Part shown: piece by piece, positions 47,931-56,862 of the stretch
How the letters are laid out: each line of letters starts with the position of its first letter
Position numbering within the stretch: position 1 is the stretch's first letter
Origin: Actinomycetota bacterium
GTDB lineage: Bacteria > Actinomycetota > Thermoleophilia > Gaiellales > Gaiellaceae
Direction: 5' to 3'
Assembly: GCA_004366385.1 (NCBI GenBank)
Contig: SIRU01000051.1
Coordinates: 62,001-126,000, forward strand
Length of the DNA: 64,000 nucleotides
Position numbers and translations under genes: made by a program
The notes under the pieces: generated by a model
What the model was told of the DNA's origin: nothing
Seen by the model: only the letters and a program-made list of their open reading frames with translations
Databases searched by the model: none

Positions 47931-49331
47931 CTAGGCCGTGGCCTTCCGCCGCGGCGGAAGATCGATCGCGCGCTCGAGTGCAACCTGGCCGGCGATCTTG
48001 AGACCCTCGCCGAACGTCGGGTGCGCGGCCATCCCGTCGGCGATCGTCTCGATCGTCGACTCGGCGTCGATGGCGACGACGGCGGCCTCGATCAGGTCGG
48101 TCGCATGCGGTCCGACGATGACGACGCCGAGCAACTCGCCGTACGTCGTCTCGTGGATCGTCTTCACCCAGCCCTGCGCCTCACCGGACATGACCGCGCG
48201 CGCATTCGCGACCCACGGGAAACGGCCGACGGCGACGCTCTCGCCGTGCTGCTCGCGCGCCTGTGCCTCGGTGAGGCCGACGCCGGCGATCTCCGGGTCG
48301 GTGTAGATCGGGCGCGGCACCGCGGGGTCGCCGACCGCCGCGTCGTGCCCGCAGGCGTTCTCGGCCGCGACCTCGCCCTCGCGAAAGCCGGTGTGCGCGA
48401 GCTGCCAGTAGCCCGCGACATCGCCCGCGGCGTAGATGTGCGGCACGTTCGTGCGCCGCGCGTCATCCGTCCCGATGCCGGCCTTCACGTCGAACTCGAC
48501 GCCCGCGGCCTCGAGCCCGATGCCCTCGACGAGCGGCGCGCGGCCCACCGAAACCAGCATGAGGTCTGCCTCGACCGACTCGCCCTCGCCGAAGTGGACG
48601 GTCAGCGCCGAGCCGGAGTCCTCGACTTTGGTGCACTGCTTGCCGAGGTGGAGCGCGATGTCGCGCCGCTTGAACGCCTTCGCGAGCTCCTTGGTCGCGT
48701 CCTCGTCCTCCTGCGGGATGAGCGAGTCGAGCATCTCGACGATCGTCACCTCGGAGCCGAAGCGCTGGAAGATGGAGGCGAACTCGCAGCCGATGATCCC
48801 GCCGCCGAGGACGACGAGCCGGCGCGGGACCTCCGTCTGTGCGAGCAGGCCGGTCGAGTCCACGCAACGCGGCGAGTCGAGGCCCGGGATCGGCGGCCGG
48901 ATCGGGAACGAGCCCGTCGCGACGATCGCGCTCGTGAACGAGACGTCCTCCCCGCCCTCGACCGCGATCGCGTTGGCGCCCGTGAACGCGCCCGTGCCGC
49001 GCACCCACTCGACGCCGTTGGCCTTGAAGAGCGAGGCGACGCCGCCGGTCATCTGCTTGACGACCCCGGTCTTCCACTCGTTCGCCGCGCCGAAGTCGAG
49101 CTGCGGGTCGGCGGTGACGACGCCCAGCTTCTGGTTGATCTCCCGCGCGGCGTGGAGCGCATGCGCGCTCTGCACCCACGCCTTCGTCGGGATGCAGCCG
49201 ACGCGGACGCACGTCCCGCCGAGCGCGTCCTCCTTCTCGATGCACGCCGCGCGCGCGCCGAGCTGGGCGGCGCGGATCGCAGCGGTGTACCCCGCGGGCC
49301 CTCCGCCGAGGACGGCGACGTCGACTTCCAT
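47931..49331 (-). CDS. lpdA: Dihydrolipoamide dehydrogenase (E3)
   Basis: 466 residues. FAD-binding VLGGGPAGYTAAIRAAQLGA is followed by the redox-active disulfide GGTCVRVGCIPTK (Cys41, Cys46), an NAD-binding Rossmann fold (VVLGGGIIGCEFASIF), the second FAD motif (IYAAGDVAG) and the C-terminal active-site block AAHPTFGEGL. It reoxidises dihydrolipoamide on the E2 component. It closes the minus-strand operon E1 alpha - E1 beta - E2 - GNAT - E3. Length and all motifs are normal. Confidence 0.97.
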   Translation of the reverse strand: MEVDVAVLGGGPAGYTAAIRAAQLGARAACIEKEDALGGTCVRVGCIPTKAWVQSAHALHAAREINQKLGVVTADPQLDFGAANEWKTGVVKQMTGGVASLFKANGVEWVRGTGAFTGANAIAVEGGEDVSFTSAIVATGSFPIRPPIPGLDSPRCVDSTGLLAQTEVPRRLVVLGGGIIGCEFASIFQRFGSEVTIVEMLDSLIPQEDEDATKELAKAFKRRDIALHLGKQCTKVEDSGSALTVHFGEGESVEADLMLVSVGRAPLVEGIGLEAAGVEFDVKAGIGTDDARRTNVPHIYAAGDVAGYWQLAHTGFREGEVAAENACGHDAAVGDPAVPRPIYTDPEIAGVGLTEAQAREQHGESVAVGRFPWVANARAVMSGEAQGWVKTIHETTYGELLGVVIVGPHATDLIEAAVVAIDAESTIETIADGMAAHPTFGEGLKIAGQVALERAIDLPPRRKATA

Positions 49332-49355
49332 CGCGCCGATCCTAGCCCGTGCCCG

Positions 49356-49826
49356 TCAGAGCTCGCGGCGCATCGTGACGCTGTCGCCGTCGTTCTCGGC
49401 GACTCGCGTGAAGCCGTGGCGGTTCTCGTAGTAGGAGACGAGCTCGTCGTTGTCCAGCTCCACGGCGAGGCTCAGCGCCTGGTACCCGTCCTTCTTCGCC
49501 TGCTCGTACAGCGCCTTCAGGAGCTCGTCGCCGATGCCGCGGCCACGGCGGCTCGGGACGACGGCGATCGCGAGCTCGGGGGTCTCCTCGTCCACGAACC
49601 CGTAGCCCGGATGGTCGCGCTTGAAGAGCCGGTACCACGCGGCACCGACCGGGAACGCGTCGTCGATCGCGATCAGCGCCGTGTCGCCAGGCCGCCCCCA
49701 CGCCTTGACGTACAGCGCGACCGGGCTCGGGCCCTCGCCGGGGCGCCGCTCCTTCCAGTAGTACGCGTGCGACAGCATGTCGCGCAGGAAGCGCACGTCC
49801 TGAGGGCCGCCCCGCCGGATGACCAT
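49356..49826 (-). CDS. GNAT-family acetyltransferase within the dehydrogenase operon
   Basis: 156 residues with a GNAT fold. Acetyl-CoA-binding motif A is visible in LAIAVVPSRRGRGIGDELL, and the C-terminal YYENRHGFTRV is the usual motif B end. The N-terminal part has MLSHAYYWKERRPGEGPSP, a block that recurs in uncharacterised actinobacterial GNAT proteins. It sits between the E2 and E3 genes, 9 bases from the E2 stop, so it is translated with the complex. The substrate is unknown; acetylation of the complex, or use of its product acetyl-CoA, is only a suggestion from context. Confidence 0.9.
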   Translation of the reverse strand: MVIRRGGPQDVRFLRDMLSHAYYWKERRPGEGPSPVALYVKAWGRPGDTALIAIDDAFPVGAAWYRLFKRDHPGYGFVDEETPELAIAVVPSRRGRGIGDELLKALYEQAKKDGYQALSLAVELDNDELVSYYENRHGFTRVAENDGDSVTMRREL

Positions 49827-49835
49827 GGCGTGACG

Positions 49836-51086
49836 TTACAACGCGAGCGCGGGGGACTCGACGAACTGCTTCACCGTGCGCAGGAACTCCGCGCCCTCGG
49901 AGCCGTCGATCGCGCGGTGGTCGCACGTCAGCGTCAGCGTCAGCGTCGGCGCGATCTCCAGCTTGCCGTCGATCGCATGCGGGCGGTCCTCGATCGAGCC
50001 GACGGCGAGGATCGCGACCTGCGGCGGGTTCAGGACGGCGATGAACTGCTCGATGCCGTACATCCCGAGGTTCGAGATCGTGAACGTGCCGCCCTCGAGG
50101 TCGGCGAGCTGGAGCTTGCCGTCGCGCGCGCGGGAGACGAGGTCCGCGCGGTCGGCGGCGATCCGCTGGACGGACTTGCGGTCCGCGTCGCGGATGACGG
50201 GGACGATCAGGCCGCTCGGCGCCGCCACGGCGATGCCGACGTTCGCGCCCGGGTAGCGCTGGAGCTTCCCGTCGACGAACGTGGCGTTCACGGGCCGGTG
50301 GCGCACGAGCGCCGAGGCGACGACGCGGGTGAGCACGTCGTTCACGGTCGGCTTCACCTCGCCCTCGCGGAGGAGCTCGACCATGCGCTCGCGCGTCGCG
50401 ACGAGCTCGACCGCGTTCGCAGTGACCGTGAGCTGGAAGACGGGAGCCTGCCACGCCTCGGTGAGGCGGCGCGCGATCGTCTTGCGGACGCTCGTCAGCT
50501 CCACGATCTCGACCTCGCCCGCGGGTACGGCGGCCGGTGCGGCAGCGGGTGCGGGCGCGGCGACGCCCTGCTCGACGTCTTCCGCGATGATCCGGCCGTC
50601 CGGCCCGGTCCCGGTCAGCGCGGCGAGGTCGATCCCGCGCTCGCGCGCGATGCGCCGGGCCAGCGGAGACGCCTTCACCCGCTCGCCGGGCCGTCGCGCG
50701 GGCGCGGCAAGCGAACCTTGTGGCTCTGAGCCACTACGTGGCTCTTCCGCTCGCGACTTCGCCGGCTCCGAGGCTGCCTCGTCGGCGGCCGCTGCCGGCG
50801 CTCCGCCGTTCCCGCCCTGCGCGCCCGCGATCAGCTCGGAGACGTCCTCGCCCTCGGAACCGAGGATCGCGACGGTCGTCCCCACGTCCGCCTCGCCCTC
50901 GGGCAGCACGATCTTCAGGAGCACGCCGTCGGCCTCGGCCTCGACCTCCTGCGTCACCTTGTCCGTGTCGAGCTCGTAGAGCGGCTCGCCCTTCGAGACC
51001 GCCTCGCCCTCGGACTTCAGCCAGCGCACGATCGTGCCCGCCTCCATTCCCTGGCCGAGACGTGGAAGCTTGACCTCGACCGCCAC
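49836..51086 (-). CDS. Dihydrolipoamide acyltransferase (E2) of a 2-oxoacid dehydrogenase complex
   Basis: 416 residues. A single lipoyl domain has Lys43 in ELDTDKVTQEVEA. An Ala/Pro-rich linker (about 85-125) leads to the peripheral subunit-binding domain ASPLARRIARERGIDLAAL with GTGPDGRI. A second linker is followed by the catalytic domain, with CDHRAIDGSEGAEFL (His and Asp). The E2 transfers the acyl group to CoA and forms the complex core. One lipoyl domain and a short catalytic domain are typical of pyruvate or branched-chain type; specificity is not resolved. It lies 4 bases after the E1 beta stop. Confidence 0.95.
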   Translation of the reverse strand: MAVEVKLPRLGQGMEAGTIVRWLKSEGEAVSKGEPLYELDTDKVTQEVEAEADGVLLKIVLPEGEADVGTTVAILGSEGEDVSELIAGAQGGNGGAPAAAADEAASEPAKSRAEEPRSGSEPQGSLAAPARRPGERVKASPLARRIARERGIDLAALTGTGPDGRIIAEDVEQGVAAPAPAAAPAAVPAGEVEIVELTSVRKTIARRLTEAWQAPVFQLTVTANAVELVATRERMVELLREGEVKPTVNDVLTRVVASALVRHRPVNATFVDGKLQRYPGANVGIAVAAPSGLIVPVIRDADRKSVQRIAADRADLVSRARDGKLQLADLEGGTFTISNLGMYGIEQFIAVLNPPQVAILAVGSIEDRPHAIDGKLEIAPTLTLTLTCDHRAIDGSEGAEFLRTVKQFVESPALAL

Positions 51087-51090
51087 CGCG

Positions 51091-52071
51091 CTACGCCCTC
51101 GCCACCGTCTTCTTGATCGCCTCGAGCACGTCGGCGGCGTGCGGGACGACGTGCTGCTCCATCACGGGCGCGAACGGGAGCGGCGCGAACTTCGAGCCGA
51201 CGCGCTCGATCGGCGCGTCCAGGTAGTCGAACGCTCCGTGCTGGATGACGGCTGCGAGCTCGGCACCGAAGCCGCCACGCGTGACCGCCTCGTGCGCGGT
51301 GACGCAGCGCGTCGTCTTCTTGACGGACTCGACGATCGTCTCCTCGTCGAGCGGGAGCAGCGTTCGCGGGTCGACCACCTCCACGGAGATCCCGTCGGCC
51401 TCCGCCTGCTCCGCGGCCGCCAGCGACTCGTGCACGAGCCGGCCGGTCGCGACCACGGTCACGTCCGTTCCCTCGCGGTGCACACGAGCTTTCCCGAGCG
51501 GGATCGGCTCCAGCTCCTCCGGCACCTCGCCCTTGATCGGGTACAGCGTCCGGTGCTCGAAGAAGACGACCGGGTTGTCGTCGTAGATCGACGACCACAG
51601 GAGCCCGCGCACGTCCTCGGGCGTCGACGCGAACACGACCTTGAGCCCCGGCACGTGCACGAACCACGCCTCGAGCTGCTGCGCGTGCTGCGCGCCCGGA
51701 GACCAGCCCGCCCCGCCCTGCGTCCGCACCGTCAGCGGGACCTTCAGCTGCCCGCCCGACATCGTCCGGTGCTTCGCCGCCTGGTTGACGAGCTGCTCCA
51801 TCGAGAGCGTGAGGAAGTCCTCGTACATGATCTCGACCACCGGCCGCATCCCCTGCAGTGCGGCGCCGATGCCGCTGCCCACGATCGCCATCTCCGAGAT
51901 CGGCGTGTTGCGGATCCGCTGTGGGCCGAACTCCTCGAGCAGACCCTGCGTCACCGCCATCGAGCCGCCCATCTCGGCGATGTCCTCGCCCATGAGGAAG
52001 ACGCCGTCGTCCTCGCGGAGCGCCCGCGCGAGCGCGTCGCGGACCGCCTCCCGGTACGTGAGCTCAGGCAT
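51091..52071 (-). CDS. 2-oxoacid dehydrogenase E1 component, beta subunit
   Basis: 326 residues. It starts MPELTYREAVRDALARALRE, then VFLMGEDIAEMGG, IRNTPISEMAIVGSGIGAA, RTQGGAGWSPGAQHAQQLEA and the transketolase C-domain VEVVDPRTLLPLDEETI. It pairs with the alpha subunit in a heterotetramer that decarboxylates the oxoacid on thiamine diphosphate; the conserved Glu in NTPISEM activates the cofactor. Its start overlaps the alpha-subunit stop by 8 bases. Confidence 0.95.
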   Translation of the reverse strand: MPELTYREAVRDALARALREDDGVFLMGEDIAEMGGSMAVTQGLLEEFGPQRIRNTPISEMAIVGSGIGAALQGMRPVVEIMYEDFLTLSMEQLVNQAAKHRTMSGGQLKVPLTVRTQGGAGWSPGAQHAQQLEAWFVHVPGLKVVFASTPEDVRGLLWSSIYDDNPVVFFEHRTLYPIKGEVPEELEPIPLGKARVHREGTDVTVVATGRLVHESLAAAEQAEADGISVEVVDPRTLLPLDEETIVESVKKTTRCVTAHEAVTRGGFGAELAAVIQHGAFDYLDAPIERVGSKFAPLPFAPVMEQHVVPHAADVLEAIKKTVARA

Positions 52072-53056
52072 ACACGTGCTTCAGGGCGTCTTCGGGAGCC
52101 GGATCCGTCCCGGCTTTCGCGAACTCGACGGACGCCTCGACCTCGGCCGTGATCTCCGCGTCGAGCGCCTCGAAGTCCTCGTCCGAGAGCTCGAGCCGCG
52201 CTCGCAGGAGCTCGATCGGGTCCTTCGTCTCGCGCTCGCGCTTGAGCTCGTCCTTGTCGCGGTACACCTGCGGGTCGCCGACGAAGTGGCCGGTGAGCCG
52301 GTACGTGCGCAAGTGGAGGAGTACGGGCCCCTTCCCGGAGAGCGCGTGGTCGCGGGCGGCGAGCGTCGCCAGGTGCACGGCCTCGACGTCCTGCCCGTCG
52401 GCCTCGATCAGCTTCATCCCGAACGCGGCCGCGCGCTTACCCAGCTCGTCGATCGGGAGCGGCGAGTGCTGCGTGTTCGGCGTCGACTCCGCCCAGCCGT
52501 TGTTCTCGAGCACGAACACCGCCGGCACCTTCCAGAGCTGCGCGAGGTTCAGCGACTCGTGGAACGTGCCCGTGTTCGTGGCGCCGTCGCCGAAGAACGC
52601 CACCGCCACGCGCTTCTCCCCGCGCAGCTGGAACGCGAGCGCGGCTCCGACGATCCCCGGGATCCCGCCGGCGACGACCGCGTTCGCGCCCAGGTTCCCG
52701 ACCTCGACGTCGTACAGGTGCATCGAGCCGCCGTAGCCGCCCGAGCAGCCCTCCGTCTTCCCGTACAGCTCGGCCATGACCGCGTTGACGTGCGTGCCCT
52801 TGGCGATCGTGTGGCCGTGCGCGCGGTGCGTCGAGGCGATGACGTCCTCGCGGGCGAGCGCGGCGCAGACACCGGTCGCGATCGCCTCCTGCCCGATCGC
52901 GACGTGCAGGAACCCCGGCAGCTCACCCGCGCGGAACCGCTCCTCGACCTTCTCCTCGAAGCGCCGGATCAGGAGCATCTCGCGGAAGAAGTCGCGGAGC
53001 GTGCCCTCCGACACGCGCTTGTCGCCCGAGCCGGCCTTCTCCTCGACGGTGGCCAT
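52064..53056 (-). CDS. 2-oxoacid dehydrogenase E1 component, alpha subunit
   Basis: 330 residues from ATG at 53056. The thiamine diphosphate motif GDGATNTGTFHESLNL to VLENN (GDG...NN) and the segment RRFEEKVEERFRAGELPGFL plus HVAIGQEA are those of the pyruvate/acetoin dehydrogenase type; THRAHGHTIAKG is the His loop. Within this family GFLH...GQEA favours pyruvate or acetoin over branched-chain substrates, but that is a tendency, not proof. It is first in the operon. The plus-strand gene for the duplicated protein begins 27 bases away, leaving a very short divergent promoter region. Confidence 0.95.
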   Translation of the reverse strand: MATVEEKAGSGDKRVSEGTLRDFFREMLLIRRFEEKVEERFRAGELPGFLHVAIGQEAIATGVCAALAREDVIASTHRAHGHTIAKGTHVNAVMAELYGKTEGCSGGYGGSMHLYDVEVGNLGANAVVAGGIPGIVGAALAFQLRGEKRVAVAFFGDGATNTGTFHESLNLAQLWKVPAVFVLENNGWAESTPNTQHSPLPIDELGKRAAAFGMKLIEADGQDVEAVHLATLAARDHALSGKGPVLLHLRTYRLTGHFVGDPQVYRDKDELKRERETKDPIELLRARLELSDEDFEALDAEITAEVEASVEFAKAGTDPAPEDALKHVYA

Positions 53057-53082
53057 GAACCGGCCATTATGCTGATCGGCCG

Positions 53083-53742
53083 ATGCGGGCTGCCGAGCAG
53101 TGGAGGGCGATCCAGGAGGGTCTCGACCCCGGCTGGGACGAGGTCTCGCTGACGTTCGTGGCCGAGGACCGGAGGGCAGGCGAGGCCGCCGCGGGCGTGC
53201 TCGGGCCGCTCGGCGCCGGGCGGCACGGGAACACGCTCCGCCTGACGGTCTCGCGCCGCGGGGGCGAGCCGGAGAAGCTCGCGAACCTCCTCGGCCACCT
53301 CGATCGCAAGCGGGTCTGGGGGACGCTCGAGCTGACGGGCTCGACCGTGACGACTGAGACGCCCGCCGCAGCGGCCGCGCCGGTGCAGCCGATCCGCGCC
53401 GCCTCGCTCGCGGGAGCCTGGGACGACGCGGTCGCGGACCTGCCTCCGGGCTGGAGCGACGTTCTCTGCGAGCTCGAGCTCGACTCGACGGACTTCGTCG
53501 CCCGCGCCGCGCTCCTCGGCTCCCCGCTGAACCCGGCACGCGTCCACGGCCGGGCCGCGCTCCGCTTCCGCGCCTCCGACGGGATCGGCTACGGGACGTC
53601 GCGCGGGATGGCGCGGCGCTGTCTCGAACGCATGGACGCGGAGGGCATCACCGGAACCGTACGCGTGCTCGAGGGCGTCGCGAACGTCGAGAACGTCGGC
53701 ACGCAGGGTCCCGTCTGGCGCGTCGCCGGCCGCTCGGTCTAG
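53083..53742 (+). CDS. Hypothetical protein with an internal duplication
   Basis: 219 residues made of two related halves. Residues 1-88 open with W-AIQEGLDPGWDEVSLTFV and close with LLGHLDRKRVWGTLELTG. Residues 110-205 open with WDDAVADLPPGWSDVLCELEL and close with CLERMDAEGITGTVRVLEG. The pattern W-x3-4-L-PGW-x-LxF/L ... L-x-G-x-L is clearly repeated, so each half is probably one beta/alpha domain. An Ala-rich linker (TPAAAAAPVQP) separates them. No signal or membrane segment. No family recognised; divergent from the dehydrogenase operon. GTG/ATG: ATG at 53083. Confidence 0.75.
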   Translation: MRAAEQWRAIQEGLDPGWDEVSLTFVAEDRRAGEAAAGVLGPLGAGRHGNTLRLTVSRRGGEPEKLANLLGHLDRKRVWGTLELTGSTVTTETPAAAAAPVQPIRAASLAGAWDDAVADLPPGWSDVLCELELDSTDFVARAALLGSPLNPARVHGRAALRFRASDGIGYGTSRGMARRCLERMDAEGITGTVRVLEGVANVENVGTQGPVWRVAGRSV

Positions 53743-53749
53743 TGCGCAA

Positions 53750-53779
53750 GACCGGAATCCCCGAGCGGGGATTCCGGTC
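53750..53779. terminator. Strong hairpin after the duplicated-protein gene
   Basis: GACCGGAATCCCC-GAGC-GGGGATTCCGGTC: a perfect 13-bp stem with a 4-base loop, 7 bases after the stop at 53740-53742 and at a convergent junction. No T tract follows, so it may act as a factor-independent terminator of the GC-rich type or merely as a structural barrier. Confidence 0.65.
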
Positions 53780-53837
53780 GCGCGAGAGAGCAAAGGACCT
53801 GAAGGCGGCCGGCTTCGCACGGCCGCGCGCGCTCGTT

Positions 53838-54527
53838 CTAACGGACGATCTTGGCCGTCCCCCGCATGCCCCTCGCGGCATGGGGGTCGCAGAGGAAGGT
53901 GAGCGTGCCGGGCCTCTTGAGGGCCACCTTCCACTTCTGCGTGCCGACGTAGGTCAGCGGCGTCGTCGCGCGGTTGTAGCCCGGCCCTCTGAGACGCGCG
54001 TTGTGAGCACGGCTGCGGTCGCGGACGGTCACGTCGTACGTCCCGACCTTCATCTGCTTCACGGAGAAGCCGCCTGCGGTCTTCAGCGTGATCGACCGGC
54101 CCGGGCCGGAGGCGAGGACGAGCCTCGTCTTCGGGGTCACCGTCTTCACGGGCGCGACGGGATTCCCGACCGTGAACGTCCCTCGCATCGAGCCCGAGTG
54201 CGGATCGCAGAGGTAGGTGTAGGTGCCGACGGCGAGCGTCACCGTCCACGTCTCGGTGCCGTTGCCATCGACGCCCGTGGCGCGGTTCACGCCCGGCCCG
54301 CGCAGGCGGAAGTTGTGATCATCGGCGAGGTCCTGTACCTCGATCTCGTACGTGCCCGGGTCGAGTCTGGTCACACGCGCGCCGGTCACGGTGCGCAGCG
54401 TGATGGAGGGGCCGGGGCCGACGATGCCCATGAGCTTCGGGGTCTGGGCCTGGACGGCGGCGCCCTCGCCCACGCCGAGGAGCGCGGCGGCGACGATCCC
54501 GGCTGCGACTACGACGGCGCGGGCCAC
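53838..54527 (-). CDS. Secreted protein with two tandem cupredoxin domains
   Basis: 229 residues from GTG at 54527. The signal peptide (VVVAAGIVAAALLGVGEGA) is followed by two cupredoxin-like domains, each about 95 residues. Domain 1 ends with YTYLCDPHSGSMRGTF and domain 2 with LTFLCDPHAARGMRGTAKI. Both keep the Cys-x2-His-x4-Met pattern, and both have an earlier His (DDHNFRL, RAHNARL). Two type 1 copper sites are therefore likely. Each domain also carries GPGxNRAT at the same place, confirming duplication. Such double-domain plastocyanins are probable electron carriers outside the membrane. It lies 37 bases after pheT on the same strand. Confidence 0.85.
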   Translation of the reverse strand: MARAVVVAAGIVAAALLGVGEGAAVQAQTPKLMGIVGPGPSITLRTVTGARVTRLDPGTYEIEVQDLADDHNFRLRGPGVNRATGVDGNGTETWTVTLAVGTYTYLCDPHSGSMRGTFTVGNPVAPVKTVTPKTRLVLASGPGRSITLKTAGGFSVKQMKVGTYDVTVRDRSRAHNARLRGPGYNRATTPLTYVGTQKWKVALKRPGTLTFLCDPHAARGMRGTAKIVR

Positions 54528-54564
54528 TGTCCCACTGTACGCGCCGCGGCCAGGTTCGGTTTGC

Positions 54565-56862
54565 TCAGGCACGGAGCTCGGCGCCGAAGCGCTCCGCGAG
54601 CCGCGCGACGATCGTCTCCCGCAGCTCTGCCGCCTCCTCGTCGGTGAGGGTGCGCTCGGGCGACTGGAACGCGAGGTGGAGCGCGACCGACTTGCGGCCC
54701 TCGCCGACCTGCTCGCCGCGGTAGACGTCGAAGACGCGCACCTCGCGGAGGAGCGGCGCGCCGGCCTCGCGCGCGGCCGCGACGAGCGCGCCCACCTCCA
54801 CGTCCTCCTCCACCGCGACGGCGATGTCCTGCCGCACGGCGGGGTAGGTGAGCACGTCCTCGTACTCGACCGCGTCGGGCGCGGCCGCGAAGAGCGTCGT
54901 GAGGTCGAGCTCGAGCGCGCCCCACTCGCCCTCGAGCAGCGTCGGGTGGAGCTCACCGAGGATCCCGGCGTCCGTCTCGGCGGCCTTGCCGGGATGCAGG
55001 AGCGGATGCGTCACCCTGCGCACCGCGAGGTCGGCGTGGAGCGCGTCGTACAGCGTCTCGGCGACGCCCTTCGCCGCGGCGTAGCCGCCCTGCACGATCG
55101 CCCCGAGCCGCCACCGCTCCTCGGGCAGCTGCTCACCGGAGGGGAGGTAGACGCGCGCGATCTCGAAGCGGCCGATGCGCTCCTCCACGCCCGTCTCGAC
55201 GGCGACGCGCGCGGCCTCTACGAGCCCGGGCAGCAGCGTCGTCCGCAGGACTACCTGGTCCGCGGTCATCGGATCGGGGAGCCGGATCGCGTCCGGGCGG
55301 GGATCGCTCGCGGCGAGGCTCCAGGTGTACGCCTCGGAGAGCCCGGCGCCGACGAGGACGTCCTCGACGAGCCGCCGCAGGCGCTGGTCCTTGCTCAGGC
55401 GACCGCGCACGTGGCGGCGAAGCGGCAGCGTCAGCGGCACGTGGTCGAGCACGGCGCGCGCGACCTCCTCGACGAGGTCGACCTCGCGGGTGACGTCGCG
55501 CGCCCTCCACGTCGGCACGCGCACGTCCCACTCCGGGGAGACGTCGAAGCCGAAGCCCTCGAGGATCGACCGCTGCTCCGCGTCGGTGACCTCCAGCCCG
55601 ATCACGTGGTCGGCTCTACCCGGCCGGAAGCGGACGACGGGCGGCTCCGGGAGGCCGTCGTGGACGTCCAGGTGCCCCGTCATCCGCGCCCCGGCGAGGT
55701 CGACGATCATCCGGCTCGCGAGCTCCGCCGCCGGCTCCGCGAGGTACGCGTCGACACCCTTCTCCCAGCGGTTCGAGCCCGCGGTGCGAAGCGCCAGCCG
55801 CTCGGACGAGCGGAGGATCCCGAGCGGCTCGAAGTTCGCGGCCTCGAGCAGCACCGAAGTCGCCTCCTCGGAGATCTCCGTCTCCTCGCCGCCCATGATC
55901 CCCGCGAGCGCGACCGCGCGCTCGCCGTCGGCGATCACGAGGTCCTCGGGGACGAGGCGGCGCAGCGTGCCGTCGAGCGTGCGCAGCTCCTCGCCGTCGC
56001 GGGCGCGGCGGACGACGATGCGCCCGCCCGCGAGCTTCGCGAGGTCGAACGCGTGCAGCGGATTCCCGTAGACGTGCATGACGTAGTTCGTCACGTCCAC
56101 GACGTTCGAGATCGGCCGCATCTCGGCGAAGTGGAGCCGCGCGCGCAGCCACTGGGGCGAGGGGCCGATCGCGACGTTGCGGAACAGGCGGCCGACGTAG
56201 CGAGGCGCGCGCTCGAAATCCTCGATCGTGACGTCCACCGGCTCCTCGTCGACGACTGCCGGATCCTCGACGTCCGGGAGGCGGAGCTCGCCGCCGGTGA
56301 GCGCGGCCACCTCGCGCGCGAGCCCGACCATCGAGAGGAGATCGACGCGGTTCACGGTCGGCGTCACGTCGAGCACGCGCTCGCGGATGGGGAGCACGTC
56401 CACGAGCGGCGTCCCCGGCTCGATCCCGTCCGGGAGCACCATGATCCCCGCGTGGTCGTCGCCGAGCCCGACCTCGTCCTCGGCCAGGATCATCCCCCGC
56501 GAGGCCTGGCCGCGGAGCTCGCGCTCGTCGAGCGGGGCGTCGAGGACGGGCAGGAGCGCCCCCGGGAGCGCCACGGCCACCGTCGCGCCCGCCTCGAAGT
56601 TCCACGCGCCGCAGACGATCTGGCGCGCGTCCCCCTCACCGACATCGACCTGGCAGACTCGGAGCCGGTCCGCGTTCGGGTGCGCGCCCGCCTCGAGCAC
56701 GCGCCCGACGAGGAAGCGCCCGACGTTGCCGTCGACGTCCGCGACGCCCACGTCGAGGATGCGCTCCACCTCGAGCGAGGACACGTTCAGCCGCCGCGCG
56801 ATCTCCTCCACCGTCGCAGAGGTGGTGACGTACTCCCGGAGCCAGGAGAGCGGCGCCCGCAT
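54565..56862 (-). CDS. pheT: Phenylalanyl-tRNA synthetase beta subunit
   Basis: 765 residues from ATG at 56862. It has the N-terminal MRAPLSWLREYVTTSATVEE, an OB-fold tRNA-binding domain (about 45-150, VGRVLEAGAHPNADRL), the B3/B4 editing region (VTNYVMHVYGNPLHAFDL), B5 and the catalytic-like core (NRWEKGVDAYLAEPAAE), and the C-terminal anticodon-binding (FDX-ACB) domain. The product charges tRNA-Phe together with PheS; the stop of pheS and this ATG share one base (TGATG). Length and order are normal. Confidence 0.97.
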   Translation of the reverse strand: MRAPLSWLREYVTTSATVEEIARRLNVSSLEVERILDVGVADVDGNVGRFLVGRVLEAGAHPNADRLRVCQVDVGEGDARQIVCGAWNFEAGATVAVALPGALLPVLDAPLDERELRGQASRGMILAEDEVGLGDDHAGIMVLPDGIEPGTPLVDVLPIRERVLDVTPTVNRVDLLSMVGLAREVAALTGGELRLPDVEDPAVVDEEPVDVTIEDFERAPRYVGRLFRNVAIGPSPQWLRARLHFAEMRPISNVVDVTNYVMHVYGNPLHAFDLAKLAGGRIVVRRARDGEELRTLDGTLRRLVPEDLVIADGERAVALAGIMGGEETEISEEATSVLLEAANFEPLGILRSSERLALRTAGSNRWEKGVDAYLAEPAAELASRMIVDLAGARMTGHLDVHDGLPEPPVVRFRPGRADHVIGLEVTDAEQRSILEGFGFDVSPEWDVRVPTWRARDVTREVDLVEEVARAVLDHVPLTLPLRRHVRGRLSKDQRLRRLVEDVLVGAGLSEAYTWSLAASDPRPDAIRLPDPMTADQVVLRTTLLPGLVEAARVAVETGVEERIGRFEIARVYLPSGEQLPEERWRLGAIVQGGYAAAKGVAETLYDALHADLAVRRVTHPLLHPGKAAETDAGILGELHPTLLEGEWGALELDLTTLFAAAPDAVEYEDVLTYPAVRQDIAVAVEEDVEVGALVAAAREAGAPLLREVRVFDVYRGEQVGEGRKSVALHLAFQSPERTLTDEEAAELRETIVARLAERFGAELRA

